Source of the DNA: Mangrovicella endophytica
GTDB lineage: Bacteria > Pseudomonadota > Alphaproteobacteria > Rhizobiales > Rhizobiaceae
Reading direction: 5' to 3'
Length of the DNA stretch: 64,000 nucleotides
NCBI RefSeq assembly: GCF_002893625.1
Contig: NZ_PKMZ01000008.1
Location: forward strand, 89,944-153,943
This document shows positions 39,262 to 49,380 of this stretch, one piece after another. Below the pieces are notes generated by a model that saw only the letters and a program-made list of their open reading frames with translations, did no database searches and was not told the origin of the DNA. The position numbers and the translations under genes are program-made. Numbering within the stretch: position 1 is the stretch's first letter; the number at the start of each line of letters is the position of its first letter.

Positions 39262-40536
39262 TCAGGCGTCGCGTTCCAGCCCTGCTGTCGCCGCTGCATT
39301 CGTTGCGGTCTGACGGCCGGGGTGACGATCATCGATGGGCAGGCCCGAGGCATGGCCGCTGATGCCTGATCGCTCCGACCCGCTCAGCCAGGCAGCGCCG
39401 ACGGCGCGCTCGTCCGGCTCGTCCGAGGCGACGACCCGGTTGCGCCCGCTGGCTTTCGCGGCATAGAGGCGGAGATCGGCAACCCGCAGTGCCTCGTCGA
39501 TGGAGTCCGATGGACCGAGCGTTGCGACCCCGAAGCTGCCGGTGATCCGCAGGCCGGGCAAATGCGGCCAGACCCGGATCTCCAGGGCCTGACGGAAGGT
39601 CTCCGCCACGGCATAGCCGTCGGCGCGGTCGGCCGTCGGCAGCAGGATCACGAACTCCTCGCCGCCCAGCCGCGCGACGAGCCCGCTGTCGAGCACGCTC
39701 TCCGACAACAGCCGCCCGACCCCGGCGATGACGATGTCGCCGCCGGCGTGGCCGTGGCCGTCGTTCACCCGCTTGAAGTGGTCGATGTCGAGAAGGATGA
39801 CGGTGGCCCCGCCCGACCGGCGCTCGGCGGCGGCCTTCTCGAAGCCGCGCCGGTTGAGGAGGCCACTGAGCGGATCCGTGATCGATACCCGCTCCAGCTG
39901 CTCCATCGCATCCATGCCGATCGACAGGACGATGGCGAAGGCGAGAAAGACGGCGATGCAAACGCCGGTGACCTGGACGATGAAGCCGTTGCCAGAGGCC
40001 AGCCAGTCGCCCGGTTCCCCGCCGGGCTCGGGCGTCATCGCATAGATGCCGCACTGGACGAGCAGCGTCACGCAGACGATGGCGAAGGCGGTGAACTGCA
40101 GCCGTACTACCGGGCGGTCGAGGCGCCGCGACAGCTGCGCGAGTGTCGTCAGGATCAGGAGCGCGCAGCCGGCCTGCACGATCAGCGTCTCGATGCGGAT
40201 GCTTTCGCGGATGCCGACCGCCCATGCCGCGCCGCCGAGCGAGGCGAGAATGATGGCCACCATCGGCCAGAGGACGCGCCGAACCGGGAAGCGCCGCGTC
40301 AGCGCGTGATTCATCACCGCCGTGCCGCTGAGAAAGAACATGTCCTCGACGAGGTTCTTGGCGAGCGGCCAATCCTGTGGCGGCGGCAGGATGATGGAGG
40401 CGTAGCCAGCACCGAGCAGGAGGAAGGATGCGCCCCAGTCATGCAGCTGGAAGCCGCGGCGGCGCAGAACCATGAAGGCCGACCCGAAGATCCAGAAGGT
40501 CACCGGCACGGACCAGTACAGGATCGCCTCTTGCAT
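39262..40536 (-). CDS. Membrane diguanylate cyclase
   Basis: 424 residues. About six transmembrane helices (1-205) form an unnamed membrane sensor, followed by a GGDEF domain with the active variant GGEEF at 291-295, DPLSGLLNRR at its start and DIDHFKRVND. The RxxD inhibitory site is not in the expected place. The last 45 residues are a polar tail. It makes c-di-GMP in response to an unknown membrane-related signal. It is the second cyclase within 4 kb, convergent with trmD. Confidence 0.92.
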   Translation of the reverse strand: MQEAILYWSVPVTFWIFGSAFMVLRRRGFQLHDWGASFLLLGAGYASIILPPPQDWPLAKNLVEDMFFLSGTAVMNHALTRRFPVRRVLWPMVAIILASLGGAAWAVGIRESIRIETLIVQAGCALLILTTLAQLSRRLDRPVVRLQFTAFAIVCVTLLVQCGIYAMTPEPGGEPGDWLASGNGFIVQVTGVCIAVFLAFAIVLSIGMDAMEQLERVSITDPLSGLLNRRGFEKAAAERRSGGATVILLDIDHFKRVNDGHGHAGGDIVIAGVGRLLSESVLDSGLVARLGGEEFVILLPTADRADGYAVAETFRQALEIRVWPHLPGLRITGSFGVATLGPSDSIDEALRVADLRLYAAKASGRNRVVASDEPDERAVGAAWLSGSERSGISGHASGLPIDDRHPGRQTATNAAATAGLERDA

Positions 40537-40663
40537 TCCACTCTCCGACCGAGCCGGGTGCTTCCGAGCGCGCTTTGCTTAAGCGAAAACTTCCGAAAGG
40601 TTAAGGAGGGCTGACGTCGGCGGCTGCCTTGACCGCCCGGTGATCCCGCGCAATTCATGCGGC

Positions 40664-41143
40664 ATGGACGATGCCGCCCCCGATATCCAGATCCGTACCC
40701 TTCGCCTGTCGGACGCGCGCGACCTGGCGCCGCTGATCGCCGGCTACAACCAGTCGCTGTTCCGCGGCGCGCCCGGTGCGCCGGATACCTTCTATGCCGA
40801 GCAACTGCTGCAGGACCGCACGGCCGAGATCCTGGGGGCCCGCATCAACGGCCAGCTCGTCGCCTTCCTGATCTTCTACGACATGCCGGATCCCTGGACG
40901 GGCATGCGGGCGGGCCTTGCCGACCACATCTATGTCGATCATCCGCACCGGCGCAAAGGCATCGCCAAGGCGATGATCGATCTCCTGGCGGAGGAGGCGG
41001 ATACGCGCGGCTGGTCGAAGCTCGTCCTGCATGCGCCGCGCAATGTCGGTGCGGGCCGCAAACTCTACGAGAAGGTCGGCGACCCTGCCGACTGGTCGAG
41101 CTATGTGCTGCGCTTCGCCGACCGCGAGCCGACCGCGCCCTGA
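40664..41143 (+). CDS. GNAT family N-acetyltransferase
   Basis: 159 residues. Acetyl-CoA site: VDHPHRRKGIAKAMIDLL; C-terminal APRNVGAGRKLYEKVG. It resembles small-molecule (diamine or amino-acid) acetyltransferases; the substrate is not evident. The start is uncertain: ATG at 40664 begins before IQIRTLRLSDARDL, while GTG at 40640 is also in frame. Neither has a good ribosome site. It stands alone upstream of sdhC. Confidence 0.85.
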   Translation: MDDAAPDIQIRTLRLSDARDLAPLIAGYNQSLFRGAPGAPDTFYAEQLLQDRTAEILGARINGQLVAFLIFYDMPDPWTGMRAGLADHIYVDHPHRRKGIAKAMIDLLAEEADTRGWSKLVLHAPRNVGAGRKLYEKVGDPADWSSYVLRFADREPTAP

Positions 41144-41377
41144 GACCCGATTCGGCTGGTTTCCTTCCGATCACGCTTGTGCGAAGAGGCTTGGGAGATG
41201 CCGCGCAGGCGGCGTATCCCTTTGAAACGATTTAGCGCGTCGGCGGACGCTCGCAGCTTGCTGAAGGGCTTGCTTTCGCAGGCGCGATAGGACTTTTAGA
41301 ACCATCCCAGGCGAGCCGCGGTCGGTGCATGCCAGGCCATGCGCGCGCGGGAAAGCCCAAGAGGACAAGAGGCACCG

Positions 41378-41770
41378 ATGTCCCAGGTCAAAACCGCGCG
41401 GCCGCTATCGCCGCATCTCACGATCTATCGCTTTCGACCGACCATGGCGATGTCGATCCTGCATCGCATCACCGGCGTCTCGCTCTATGCCGGGACGCTG
41501 CTCGTGGCCTGGTGGCTTGTGGCAGCAGCCAGTGGGCCCGAGGCCTTCTCCTATGCCTCGGCCTTCTTCGGCTCGATCATCGGCCGCATCGTCATCTTCG
41601 GCTACAGCTGGGTGCTGCTGCACCACCTCCTCGGAGGGCTGCGCTACCTCCTGCAGGACACCGGCAATGGCCTGCAGCGCGAACAGTCGACGCGCCTGGC
41701 GCTGGCGACAGCCGCCGGCTCGATCACCCTGACCGCGATCCTCTGGATCGTCGTTGCCCTCGTCGGCTGA
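41378..41770 (+). CDS. sdhC: Succinate dehydrogenase cytochrome b556 subunit
   Basis: 130 residues, three transmembrane helices. It opens with RPLSPHLTIYRF and SILHRITGVSLYAG, the SdhC signature; the heme histidine is likely in WVLLHHLLGG. AGAGG lies 7 bases before ATG 41378. It is the first gene of sdhCDA-B, and with SdhD anchors the enzyme and passes electrons to ubiquinone. Confidence 0.95.
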   Translation: MSQVKTARPLSPHLTIYRFRPTMAMSILHRITGVSLYAGTLLVAWWLVAAASGPEAFSYASAFFGSIIGRIVIFGYSWVLLHHLLGGLRYLLQDTGNGLQREQSTRLALATAAGSITLTAILWIVVALVG

Positions 41771-41781
41771 GGAACGGCCCC

Positions 41782-42159
41782 ATGGACATGATGACCCCGC
41801 TTCGCCGTGTGCGCGGCCTCGGCTCGGCGAAGGCCGGCACCGAGCATTTCTGGCAGCAGCGCCTGACGGCCGTTTCCAACTTCTTCCTGATCTCCTTCTT
41901 CATCATCTTCTTGATCTGGCTGCATGACGGCACCTATGCCGATATGCGCGCGGCTTTCGCCAATCCGCTGATCGGGATCGGGATGGCGCTGACGATGATG
42001 TCGGTCACCTACCATATGCGCCTCGGCGTCCAGGTCGTGATCGAGGACTACATCCATGGCGACGCCAAGATCCCGCTCCTGATCCTCAACAACTTCTTCG
42101 CCATCGCGATCGCCGCCGCGAGCCTGTTTGCGATCGTCAAGATGAGCTTCGGAGCCTGA
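41782..42159 (+). CDS. sdhD: Succinate dehydrogenase hydrophobic membrane anchor subunit
   Basis: 125 residues, three helices. [20 protein letters not shown] is the SdhD signature; the second heme ligand is probably the histidine in [15 protein letters not shown]. It starts 11 bases after sdhC, and sdhA begins one base after its stop. Confidence 0.94.
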   Translation: MDMMTPLRRVRGLGSAKAGTEHFWQQRLTAVSNFFLISFFIIFLIWLHDGTYADMRAAFANPLIGIGMALTMMSVTYHMRLGVQVVIEDYIHGDAKIPLLILNNFFAIAIAAASLFAIVKMSFGA

Positions 42160-42160
42160 C

Positions 42161-44005
42161 ATGGCCAGCAACGGAACCGCACAGCCGCATCGCACAGCGC
42201 CGGCGCAGACCGGACGTGCCTATACGTTCATCGACCATACGTTCGACGTCGTGGTGGTGGGGGCCGGCGGCGCCGGCCTGCGCGCTACGCTCGGCGCGGC
42301 GCAGGCGGGCCTGAAGACCGCCTGCATCACCAAAGTCTTTCCGACCCGCTCGCACACGGTCGCGGCGCAGGGCGGCGTTGCCGCCTCGCTCGGTAATATG
42401 GGCGAGGATAACTGGCAGTGGCACATGTACGACACCGTTAAGGGGTCGGACTGGCTGGGCGATCAGGACGCCATCGAGTACCTGGTGCGCAACGCGCCGG
42501 CCGCCGTCTACGAGCTCGAGCACTTCGGTGTGCCGTTCTCGCGCACGGAGGACGGGCGCATCTACCAGCGCCCCTTCGGCGGCATGACCACCCAGTTCGG
42601 CGAAGGCCCGCCGGCGCAGCGCACCTGCGCCGCCGCCGACCGCACCGGGCACGCCATCCTCCATACGCTCTATGGGCAGTCGCTGCGCTATTCGAGCGAG
42701 TTCTTCATCGAGTACTTCGCAATCGACCTCATCATGGATGAGGAGGGCGCCTGTCGCGGCTGCGTCGCCATCAATATGGATGACGGCACGATCCACCGCT
42801 TCCGCTCCAAGCAGACGATCCTGGCGACGGGCGGCTACGGCCGCGCCTATTTCTCGGCGACCTCGGCCCATACCTGCACGGGCGACGGCAACGCCATGGT
42901 GCTGCGTGCCGGCCTGCCGCTGCAGGACATGGAGTTCGTGCAGTTCCATCCGACCGGCATCTACGGCGCCGGCTGCCTGATCACCGAGGGCGCCCGCGGC
43001 GAGGGCGGCTATCTCACCAATTCCGAAGGCGAGCGCTTCATGGAGCGTTACGCGCCTTCGGCCAAGGACCTTGCCTCGCGCGACGTCGTCTCACGCTCGA
43101 TGACGATGGAGATTCGCGACGGTCGCGGCGTCGGCAAGAACAAGGACCACATCTTCCTGCATCTCGACCACCTCGATCCGGCGATCCTCCACGAGCGCCT
43201 TCCGGGCATCTCGGAATCGGCGAAGATCTTTGCCGGCGTCGATGTGACGCGCGAGCCGATCCCGGTGCTGCCGACGGTCCACTACAATATGGGCGGCATC
43301 CCGACGAATTATCATGGCGAGGTTCTGACCAAGCGCGACGGCAATCCGGACACGGTCGTGCCCGGCCTGATGGCGGTCGGCGAGGCGGCCTGCGTCTCGG
43401 TTCACGGCGCCAACCGCCTCGGCTCCAACTCGCTGATCGACCTCGTCGTGTTCGGCCGCGCTGCGGCGCTGCGCTGCGCCGAGACGGTGACGCCCGGCGA
43501 GGACCAGGCGCCGCTGCCGGCAGGGGCCGGCGAAAACTCGCTGGCGCGTCTCGACCGCGCCCGCTTCGCTGCAGGCTCGACGTCGACGGCGGAGCTGCGC
43601 GACACCATGCAGCGCACCATGCAGTCGAACTGCGCGGTGTTCCGCACCGGTGAGATCCTGGAAGAGGGTCACGAGAAGATCCACAAGGTCTGGCAGGCGT
43701 CCGACGACATCCGCGTCAGCGACCGCTCGCTGATCTGGAACACCGATCTCATCGAGACGCTGGAATACGACAACCTCATCGCCCAGGCGGTGGTGACGAT
43801 GGACTCCGCGCTCGCGCGCCAGGAATCACGCGGCGCCCATGCCCGCGAGGACTTCCCCGATCGCGACGACCAGAACTGGATGAAGCATACCCTGTCCTTC
43901 TGCGACGTCGACACCAAGGCGGTGCGGCTGGAGGACAGGCCGGTGCACACCTACACGCTGTCGAACCAGATCGAATACATCAAGCCGAAGAAGCGGGTGT
44001 ATTGA
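42161..44005 (+). CDS. sdhA: Succinate dehydrogenase flavoprotein subunit
   Basis: 614 residues. FAD-binding [12 protein letters not shown]; the covalent flavin histidine is in the segment [10 protein letters not shown]; active-site segments HPTGIYGAG and [11 protein letters not shown]-terminal [12 protein letters not shown]. It oxidises succinate to fumarate. It is followed by a terminator-like hairpin and a secreted-protein gene before sdhB. Confidence 0.97.
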   Translation: MASNGTAQPHRTAPAQTGRAYTFIDHTFDVVVVGAGGAGLRATLGAAQAGLKTACITKVFPTRSHTVAAQGGVAASLGNMGEDNWQWHMYDTVKGSDWLGDQDAIEYLVRNAPAAVYELEHFGVPFSRTEDGRIYQRPFGGMTTQFGEGPPAQRTCAAADRTGHAILHTLYGQSLRYSSEFFIEYFAIDLIMDEEGACRGCVAINMDDGTIHRFRSKQTILATGGYGRAYFSATSAHTCTGDGNAMVLRAGLPLQDMEFVQFHPTGIYGAGCLITEGARGEGGYLTNSEGERFMERYAPSAKDLASRDVVSRSMTMEIRDGRGVGKNKDHIFLHLDHLDPAILHERLPGISESAKIFAGVDVTREPIPVLPTVHYNMGGIPTNYHGEVLTKRDGNPDTVVPGLMAVGEAACVSVHGANRLGSNSLIDLVVFGRAAALRCAETVTPGEDQAPLPAGAGENSLARLDRARFAAGSTSTAELRDTMQRTMQSNCAVFRTGEILEEGHEKIHKVWQASDDIRVSDRSLIWNTDLIETLEYDNLIAQAVVTMDSALARQESRGAHAREDFPDRDDQNWMKHTLSFCDVDTKAVRLEDRPVHTYTLSNQIEYIKPKKRVY

Positions 44006-44010
44006 TCAAC

Positions 44011-44045
44011 AAGACCCGCGCCGCGCCAGAGCGCGGGTCTTCTGT
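44011..44045 (+). terminator. Hairpin after sdhA
   Basis: AAGACCCGCGC pairs perfectly with GCGCGGGTCTT (11 bp) around a 9-base loop, followed by CTGTCC. It starts 6 bases after sdhA and may end, or only attenuate, transcription before sdhB. Confidence 0.7.
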
Positions 44046-44269
44046 CCGCCTTTGGCCGCGGGTGGCGGCGGAAGAACTTCGAAGTGGCAGACTTAGGCTT
44101 CAACCCGGTCTGCGGATCGCATGAGTCCCGGATTGGCAAGGACGGCGATCAGGTACGGTGCGCGGCTCGTGAGTATGAGGGCTCGCCAACCGCCGTTGTC
44201 GGAGCTACGTCTGCGGCTGGGCACTTGTGCGCCGGCCCAGGCCGGCGAAATGCTCTCGGGAGGGAGATC

Positions 44270-44821
44270 ATGACCAAATCAACCCACGCTGTCGCGGCAA
44301 TGCTTCTTGCAGCGCTGGTCAGCGGGCCGGCGTCAGCGCAGGAGAACGCTGGCACGGCAACGCCGCCAGCCTCGGCGGCACAAGCGCCCGGCCAGCCGCG
44401 CAATGCCGTAGGCGACAAGTTCGAACTGCCGCGTGTGGGCAAGGACAATCAGGTCGAGCTGATTTCCGGCCTTTGCGGCGTGCAGATGAAGGCGATGAGC
44501 AAGGAGGCCTGTACCTGCCTTGCGGAACAGGCGCTGGACAAACTCTCCGATCCCCAGCGCGATTACCTGATCGCCAGCGCGGTGGCTCCGCCGGTTGCCG
44601 ATCGCATGCTGAAGGATGGACGGGTCGGCAAGCCCGACCAGGTCCTTATCTTCGGTTTCCTCGATACGACATCGAGCGCCTGCGCGACCGGAACATTCAA
44701 GGAGCCCCCGAAGACCGCCCAGCCGTCGGGAGGCGCTGTCCAGTCGGCGGCGCCGGGTGCGGCTTCCCAGCCTCAACCTTCCGCGCCTGAGGGCAGCCAA
44801 GGCAACAAGCCAGCAAACTGA
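44270..44821 (+). CDS. Secreted hypothetical protein between sdhA and sdhB
   Basis: 183 residues. A clear signal peptide (1-24, ending ASAQE) follows ATG at 44270, with AGGGAG directly upstream. The mature middle part has conserved-looking cysteines (GLCGVQMK, KEACTCL, SSACATG) in a helical domain of about 90 residues; the C-terminal 45 residues are Ala/Pro/Gln/Ser rich. I do not recognise the family. The position inside the succinate dehydrogenase cluster may be chance, or it may be a periplasmic factor; I cannot tell. Confidence 0.75.
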   Translation: MTKSTHAVAAMLLAALVSGPASAQENAGTATPPASAAQAPGQPRNAVGDKFELPRVGKDNQVELISGLCGVQMKAMSKEACTCLAEQALDKLSDPQRDYLIASAVAPPVADRMLKDGRVGKPDQVLIFGFLDTTSSACATGTFKEPPKTAQPSGGAVQSAAPGAASQPQPSAPEGSQGNKPAN

Positions 44822-45000
44822 CGCTGCTGCTGCGCTGCGCAAGCGGCGCAGCACCGTCGCCACAGAGGTGGCCGGCGGCGCCGGCGGGGCGCCGAGGCTG
44901 AAAGCCTTTCTCCGTCCGGCGTGGGCTGATTCGCCGCTGGCCTTTTGCGGCGCAATGCTTATGTTCGCGAACGATTCCAAACTGGCACCGGAACATCAGC

Positions 45001-45780
45001 ATGGTCGAGCTTGCGCTCCCGAAAAACTCCCGGATCACCAAGGGTAAGGAATGGCCCAGGCCGGCCGGTGCCACCCGCACGCGCGAGTTCGCGATCTATC
45101 GCTGGTCGCCGGACGACGACGCCAATCCGCGCATCGACACCTTCCATGTCGATCTCGACGATTGCGGGCCGATGGTGCTCGACGCGCTGCTCTGGATCAA
45201 GAACAAGGTCGACGCGACGCTGACGCTGCGGCGATCCTGTCGCGAGGGCATCTGCGGCTCCTGCGCGATGAACATCGATGGCGGCAACACCCTCGCCTGC
45301 ACCAAGGGCATGGATGAGATCAACGGGACCATCAAGGTCTACCCGCTGCCGCACATGCCAGTGATCAAGGACCTGGTGCCGGACCTGACACTGCCTTATG
45401 CGCAGCTGCGCTCGATCGAGCCGTGGCTGCAGACCGAGACGCCGGCGCCGGAAAAGGAATGGAAGCAGAGCCATGCCGACCGCGAGAAGCTCGACGGCCT
45501 CTATGAGTGCATCCTGTGCTTCTGCTGCCAGACCTCATGCCCGTCCTACTGGTGGAATGGCGAGCGCTATCTCGGACCGGCCGTGCTGCTGCAGGCCTAT
45601 CGCTGGCTGATCGACAGCCGCGACGAGGCGACAGGGGATCGGCTCGACGCGCTTGAGGATCCCTTCAAGCTCTATCGCTGCCACACCATCATGAATTGCA
45701 CTCAGACCTGCCCGAAAGGCCTGAACCCCGCGAAGGCGATCGCGGAAATCCGCAAGATGATGGTCGAGCGGCGGGTCTGA
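45001..45780 (+). CDS. sdhB: Succinate dehydrogenase iron-sulfur subunit
   Basis: 259 residues. 2Fe-2S ligands CREGICGSC; 4Fe-4S ligands [11 protein letters not shown]; 3Fe-4S ligands in [17 protein letters not shown]. It passes electrons from SdhA to ubiquinone. It is separated from sdhA by about 1 kb holding a hairpin and one gene, so its expression may need a separate promoter. Confidence 0.97.
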   Translation: MVELALPKNSRITKGKEWPRPAGATRTREFAIYRWSPDDDANPRIDTFHVDLDDCGPMVLDALLWIKNKVDATLTLRRSCREGICGSCAMNIDGGNTLACTKGMDEINGTIKVYPLPHMPVIKDLVPDLTLPYAQLRSIEPWLQTETPAPEKEWKQSHADREKLDGLYECILCFCCQTSCPSYWWNGERYLGPAVLLQAYRWLIDSRDEATGDRLDALEDPFKLYRCHTIMNCTQTCPKGLNPAKAIAEIRKMMVERRV

Positions 45781-45805
45781 GACGGACGCAGGCGGGCTGA
45801 GAGGT

Positions 45806-45846
45806 CGCGCATCTTCGGCATATCGAAGGGCCGAAGATGCGCTCTC
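45806..45846. terminator. Bidirectional terminator between sdhB and luxR
   Basis: A 13-bp perfect stem, GCGCATCTTCGGC with GCCGAAGATGCGC, and a 10-base loop, placed between two convergent stop codons. It is not followed by a long U-run on either strand. Confidence 0.75.
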
Positions 45847-45855
45847 CTGTGGCGG

Positions 45856-46290
45856 TCAGCTCGTGCCGCAAAGATCCGACATGGGAGCGACGCTCCCTAA
45901 AGTCACCGCAACGCAGATCATGCCGAGACGTAGAGCCATTGCGACGGCGTGAGTCCTATTCGCCGCGTTCAGCCGGATTGCGGCTTCTCGCAAGTGATTA
46001 TTGACCGTAAATACTGACAGATCAAGGATCATGGCCGTCTCGTTGCTGGTCTTGCCTTGAGCGGCCCAGTACAGGCACTCGATCTGGCGGCCGGATAGAG
46101 ACGTTGCTGAGATTTCCTCGATCGTCATGTTGCTCCATCCCATCGCCTTCGTCCGTGCTTGCTCCTGCAGGACGCGACGATCTTCTTGTATAGATTGCCA
46201 TTCGGGCGAAAAGTCACCTGTTGGTGAACTGCAATCCAGTGGAATGCCGGCAACTGCGGCCGGAGGTCGCAGCGAATATGAGCTAACCAT
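45856..46290 (-). CDS. LuxR-type HTH regulator without a sensor domain
   Basis: 144 residues. The C-terminal 70 or so residues are a LuxR helix-turn-helix of the quorum-sensing group: LSGRQIECLYWAAQGKTSNE, then FTVNNHLREAAIRLNAANR. The N-terminal 70 residues are short and unlike the normal autoinducer-binding domain, so it may be a LuxR solo that senses nothing directly, or a shortened gene. It is divergent from cysD (253-base gap) and may regulate the sulfation locus; that is inference. The ATG at 46290 overlaps the stop of a small upstream frame. Confidence 0.8.
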   Translation of the reverse strand: MVSSYSLRPPAAVAGIPLDCSSPTGDFSPEWQSIQEDRRVLQEQARTKAMGWSNMTIEEISATSLSGRQIECLYWAAQGKTSNETAMILDLSVFTVNNHLREAAIRLNAANRTHAVAMALRLGMICVAVTLGSVAPMSDLCGTS

Positions 46291-46543
46291 TCAGGTTCTG
46301 GATGTTGATCTCGGCAATTATGACCGGATTAGTTCTCGTCCGGCTGCCGCTGAATTGCTCGGGCTCGTCAGCGAAGGCTTCTCGGCTGATCCATCCGAGC
46401 AAACATTTTCTGCTCCTGCCTTGATGTGGCAACGTAATGCCTCTAGTCGCCCATAGCTCGGGCATGGGATCGCTCACAATCCAGCCATTGAGGTTCGGCG
46501 ACGGCAGAGGAGGGCCTGCCGAACAGCGGAAGGTTCAGACGGA

Positions 46544-47464
46544 ATGTCGCAACCAGTGTCGCGAGAGACATTGACGCATCTGCAGCGGCTGGAGGCTGAG
46601 GCCATCCACATCATGCGGGAGGTCGCTGCGACCTTTTCCAAGCCAGTGATGCTCTATTCGATCGGCAAGGACTCGTCGGTGATGCTGCACCTGGCGATGA
46701 AGGCCTTCTATCCGGCCAAGCCACCCTTCCCACTTCTGCACGTCGACACGACCTGGAAGTTCCGCGAGATGATCGCCTTCCGCGACCAGACCGCGCAGGA
46801 GCTCGGTCTCGATCTCATCGTGCATGTCAATCCGGACGGTATAAAGCGCGGGATCAATCCCTTCGACCATGGCTCGAACGTGCACACGCATGTCATGAAG
46901 ACCGAAGGCTTGCGGCAGGCGCTCGACCAGCATGGCTTTGACGCTGCCTTCGGCGGCGCCCGGCGGGACGAGGAGAAGTCCCGTGCGAAGGAGCGTATCT
47001 TTTCCTTCCGCAATGCCCAGCACGGCTGGAATCCGAAGGATCAACGGCCGGAGATGTGGAAGGTCTACAACACCCGGATCTCCAGGGGCGAATCGATCCG
47101 GGTCTTTCCGCTGTCGAACTGGACCGAGCTCGACATCTGGCAATACATTCTGATGGAGAACATCCCGATCGTCCCGCTGTATCTCGCGGCACCGCGCCCG
47201 GTGGTGGAGCGCGATGGCATGCTGATCATGAGGGATGATGACCGGATGAAGCTCGCGCCAGGCGAAACGGCGCAGCAGCGGATGGTCCGCTTCCGCACTC
47301 TCGGCTGTTACCCGTTGACGGGCGCGATCGAATCCGAGGCGGCAACGCTGCCGGCTATCCTGCAGGAGATGCTGATCGCACGGACGTCCGAGCGGCAGGG
47401 GCGGTTGATCGACAAGGATGAAGCCGGATCGATGGAGAAGAAGAAGCGCGAGGGTTATTTCTGA
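46544..47464 (+). CDS. cysD: Sulfate adenylyltransferase subunit 2
   Basis: 306 residues. PP-loop ATPase motif [12 protein letters not shown], then DTTWKFREM and [15 protein letters not shown], ending KKREGYF. It makes APS from sulfate and ATP with CysN. It starts the cysD-cysNC-cysQ operon: cysNC begins 2 bases after its stop. No reductase genes (cysH, I, J) follow; a sulfotransferase fusion does, which points to PAPS for sulfation rather than assimilation alone. Confidence 0.96.
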   Translation: MSQPVSRETLTHLQRLEAEAIHIMREVAATFSKPVMLYSIGKDSSVMLHLAMKAFYPAKPPFPLLHVDTTWKFREMIAFRDQTAQELGLDLIVHVNPDGIKRGINPFDHGSNVHTHVMKTEGLRQALDQHGFDAAFGGARRDEEKSRAKERIFSFRNAQHGWNPKDQRPEMWKVYNTRISRGESIRVFPLSNWTELDIWQYILMENIPIVPLYLAAPRPVVERDGMLIMRDDDRMKLAPGETAQQRMVRFRTLGCYPLTGAIESEAATLPAILQEMLIARTSERQGRLIDKDEAGSMEKKKREGYF

Positions 47465-47466
47465 GC

Positions 47467-49380
47467 ATGGACGGTCGGCTTGATTCCGCCGTCGGCGACC
47501 CTGCAGCCGCCGACATCGCCGCCTTTCTGCGCGAGCAGGAACATAAATCGCTCCTGCGCTTCCTGACTTGCGGCTCGGTCGACGACGGCAAGTCGACGCT
47601 GATTGGCCGCCTCCTCTACGATACGAAGCTGATCTTCGAGGACCAGCTGTCGGCGCTGGCGAACGACAGCCGCAAGCATGGCACAACAGGCGACGACATC
47701 GACTTCGCATTGCTCGTCGACGGGCTCGAGGCCGAGCGCGAACAGGGCATCACCATCGATGTCGCATATCGCTTCTTCGCCACCAAGCGCCGCAAGTTCA
47801 TCGTCGCGGATACGCCCGGGCACGAGCAATATACCCGCAACATGGCGACCGGGGCCTCCACTGCGGACCTTGCCGTGGTGCTGGTGGACGCGCGCCAGGG
47901 GATGCTGCCGCAGACGCGCCGTCACAGCTTCATCGCATCGCTGCTGGGAATCCGGCGGATCGTGCTGGCGGTCAACAAGATCGACCTCGTCGGCTTCGAT
48001 CGTGCCGTGTTCGACCGGATCGAAACCGAATACCGCAGCTTCGCCGAGGCGCTGGGATTTGCCGGCATCACCGCGATTCCGATCTCGGCGCGCTACGGCG
48101 ACAATGTCACGGCGCGCTCCGATTCGATGCCCTGGTATCAGGGGCCATCCCTGCTCGAGCATCTGGAAACGGTGCCGGTCGAGGATTTCGCCGCCGATCA
48201 GCCCTTCCGGTTCCCCGTCCAGTATGTGAACCGGCCGAACCTCGACTTCCGCGGCTTCTGCGGCACCATCGCCGGCGGACGGATCGCCGTCGGAGATCCC
48301 GTCGTCGTCGCAAAATCCGGCCGCGCCTCCACCGTCAAGCGGATCGTCGTCCAAGATGGCCTGAGGACCAGCGCGCGCGAAGGCGAGGCCGTCACCATCG
48401 TCCTCGATGACGAGACGGAGCTGTCGCGCGGCAACATGCTGGTCGCGCCGGATGCGCGGCCCGAAGTCGCCGATCAGTTCGCCGCTCACATCGTCTGGTT
48501 CGACGATCATGCGATGATCCCCGGCCGCTCCTACCTGCTGAGGACCGAAACCGATCAGACGACAGCGACGGTCACCGAGCTGAAATATCGCATCGACGTC
48601 AATCATCACGGACACGAGGCGGCGAAGTCGCTTGAGATGAACGAGATCGGCGTCTGCAACATCTACACGCAGGAGCCGATCGCGTTCGACGCCTACAAGG
48701 CCAACCGTGCGACCGGCGGCTTCGTGCTGATCGACAGGGTCAGCAATCGGACGGTCGGCGCCGGAATGATCGATTTCGCGCTGCGCCGCGCCTCCAACGT
48801 CCACTGGCAGGCGATCGAGATCAGCCGGCGCGAGCGGGCCGAGCAGAAGCAGCAGCGGCCGGCCGTCCTGTGGTTCACCGGCCTGTCCGGGTCAGGCAAA
48901 TCGACCATCGCCAATCTTCTCGACAAGAAGCTCTTTGCGGCCGGCAAGCACACCTACATCATCGATGGCGACAATGTTCGCCACGGCCTCAACAAGGATC
49001 TCGGCTTCACCGAGGAGGACCGCGTCGAGAATGTGCGCCGGGTCGCCGAGGTGGCGCGGCTGATGGCCGACGCCGGGCTGGTCGTGCTGGTCTGTCTGAT
49101 CTCGCCCTTCCGAACCGATCGGCGGATGGCGCGCGACCTGATGGGGGACGGCGAGTTCATCGAGGTCTTCGTCGATACGCCTTTCGAAGAATGTGCGCGG
49201 CGTGACCCGAAGGGCCTTTATGCCAAGGCACTGAGCGGGCAGATCCGCAACTTCACCGGCGTCGACTCTCCCTATGAGGCGCCGGAGGCGCCGGAGATCA
49301 AGCTCTCCACGACGGGACAGCGGCCCGAAGACCTCGCCGAAGCGATCGAGACCGAACTGCGTTGGAGAGGCGTGATCTGA
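47467..49380 (+). CDS. cysNC: Bifunctional sulfate adenylyltransferase subunit 1 / APS kinase (CysNC)
   Basis: 637 residues. N-terminal GTPase CysN with GSVDDGKST (36-44), [12 protein letters not shown] and [10 protein letters not shown]-terminal APS kinase from about 460, with its own P-loop GLSGSGKST (472-480) and the [16 protein letters not shown] segment. The two halves couple APS synthesis to its phosphorylation to PAPS, as in rhizobial NodQ. Its stop overlaps the cysQ start (TGATG). Confidence 0.96.
   Translation: MDGRLDSAVGDPAAADIAAFLREQEHKSLLRFLTCGSVDDGKSTLIGRLLYDTKLIFEDQLSALANDSRKHGTTGDDIDFALLVDGLEAEREQGITIDVAYRFFATKRRKFIVADTPGHEQYTRNMATGASTADLAVVLVDARQGMLPQTRRHSFIASLLGIRRIVLAVNKIDLVGFDRAVFDRIETEYRSFAEALGFAGITAIPISARYGDNVTARSDSMPWYQGPSLLEHLETVPVEDFAADQPFRFPVQYVNRPNLDFRGFCGTIAGGRIAVGDPVVVAKSGRASTVKRIVVQDGLRTSAREGEAVTIVLDDETELSRGNMLVAPDARPEVADQFAAHIVWFDDHAMIPGRSYLLRTETDQTTATVTELKYRIDVNHHGHEAAKSLEMNEIGVCNIYTQEPIAFDAYKANRATGGFVLIDRVSNRTVGAGMIDFALRRASNVHWQAIEISRRERAEQKQQRPAVLWFTGLSGSGKSTIANLLDKKLFAAGKHTYIIDGDNVRHGLNKDLGFTEEDRVENVRRVAEVARLMADAGLVVLVCLISPFRTDRRMARDLMGDGEFIEVFVDTPFEECARRDPKGLYAKALSGQIRNFTGVDSPYEAPEAPEIKLSTTGQRPEDLAEAIETELRWRGVI

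Noticed and set aside
46283..46477. A 64-codon frame upstream of luxR as an independent gene
   Set aside because: Too short and without a firm family match; discussed as a possible remnant in the findings, not listed as a gene.
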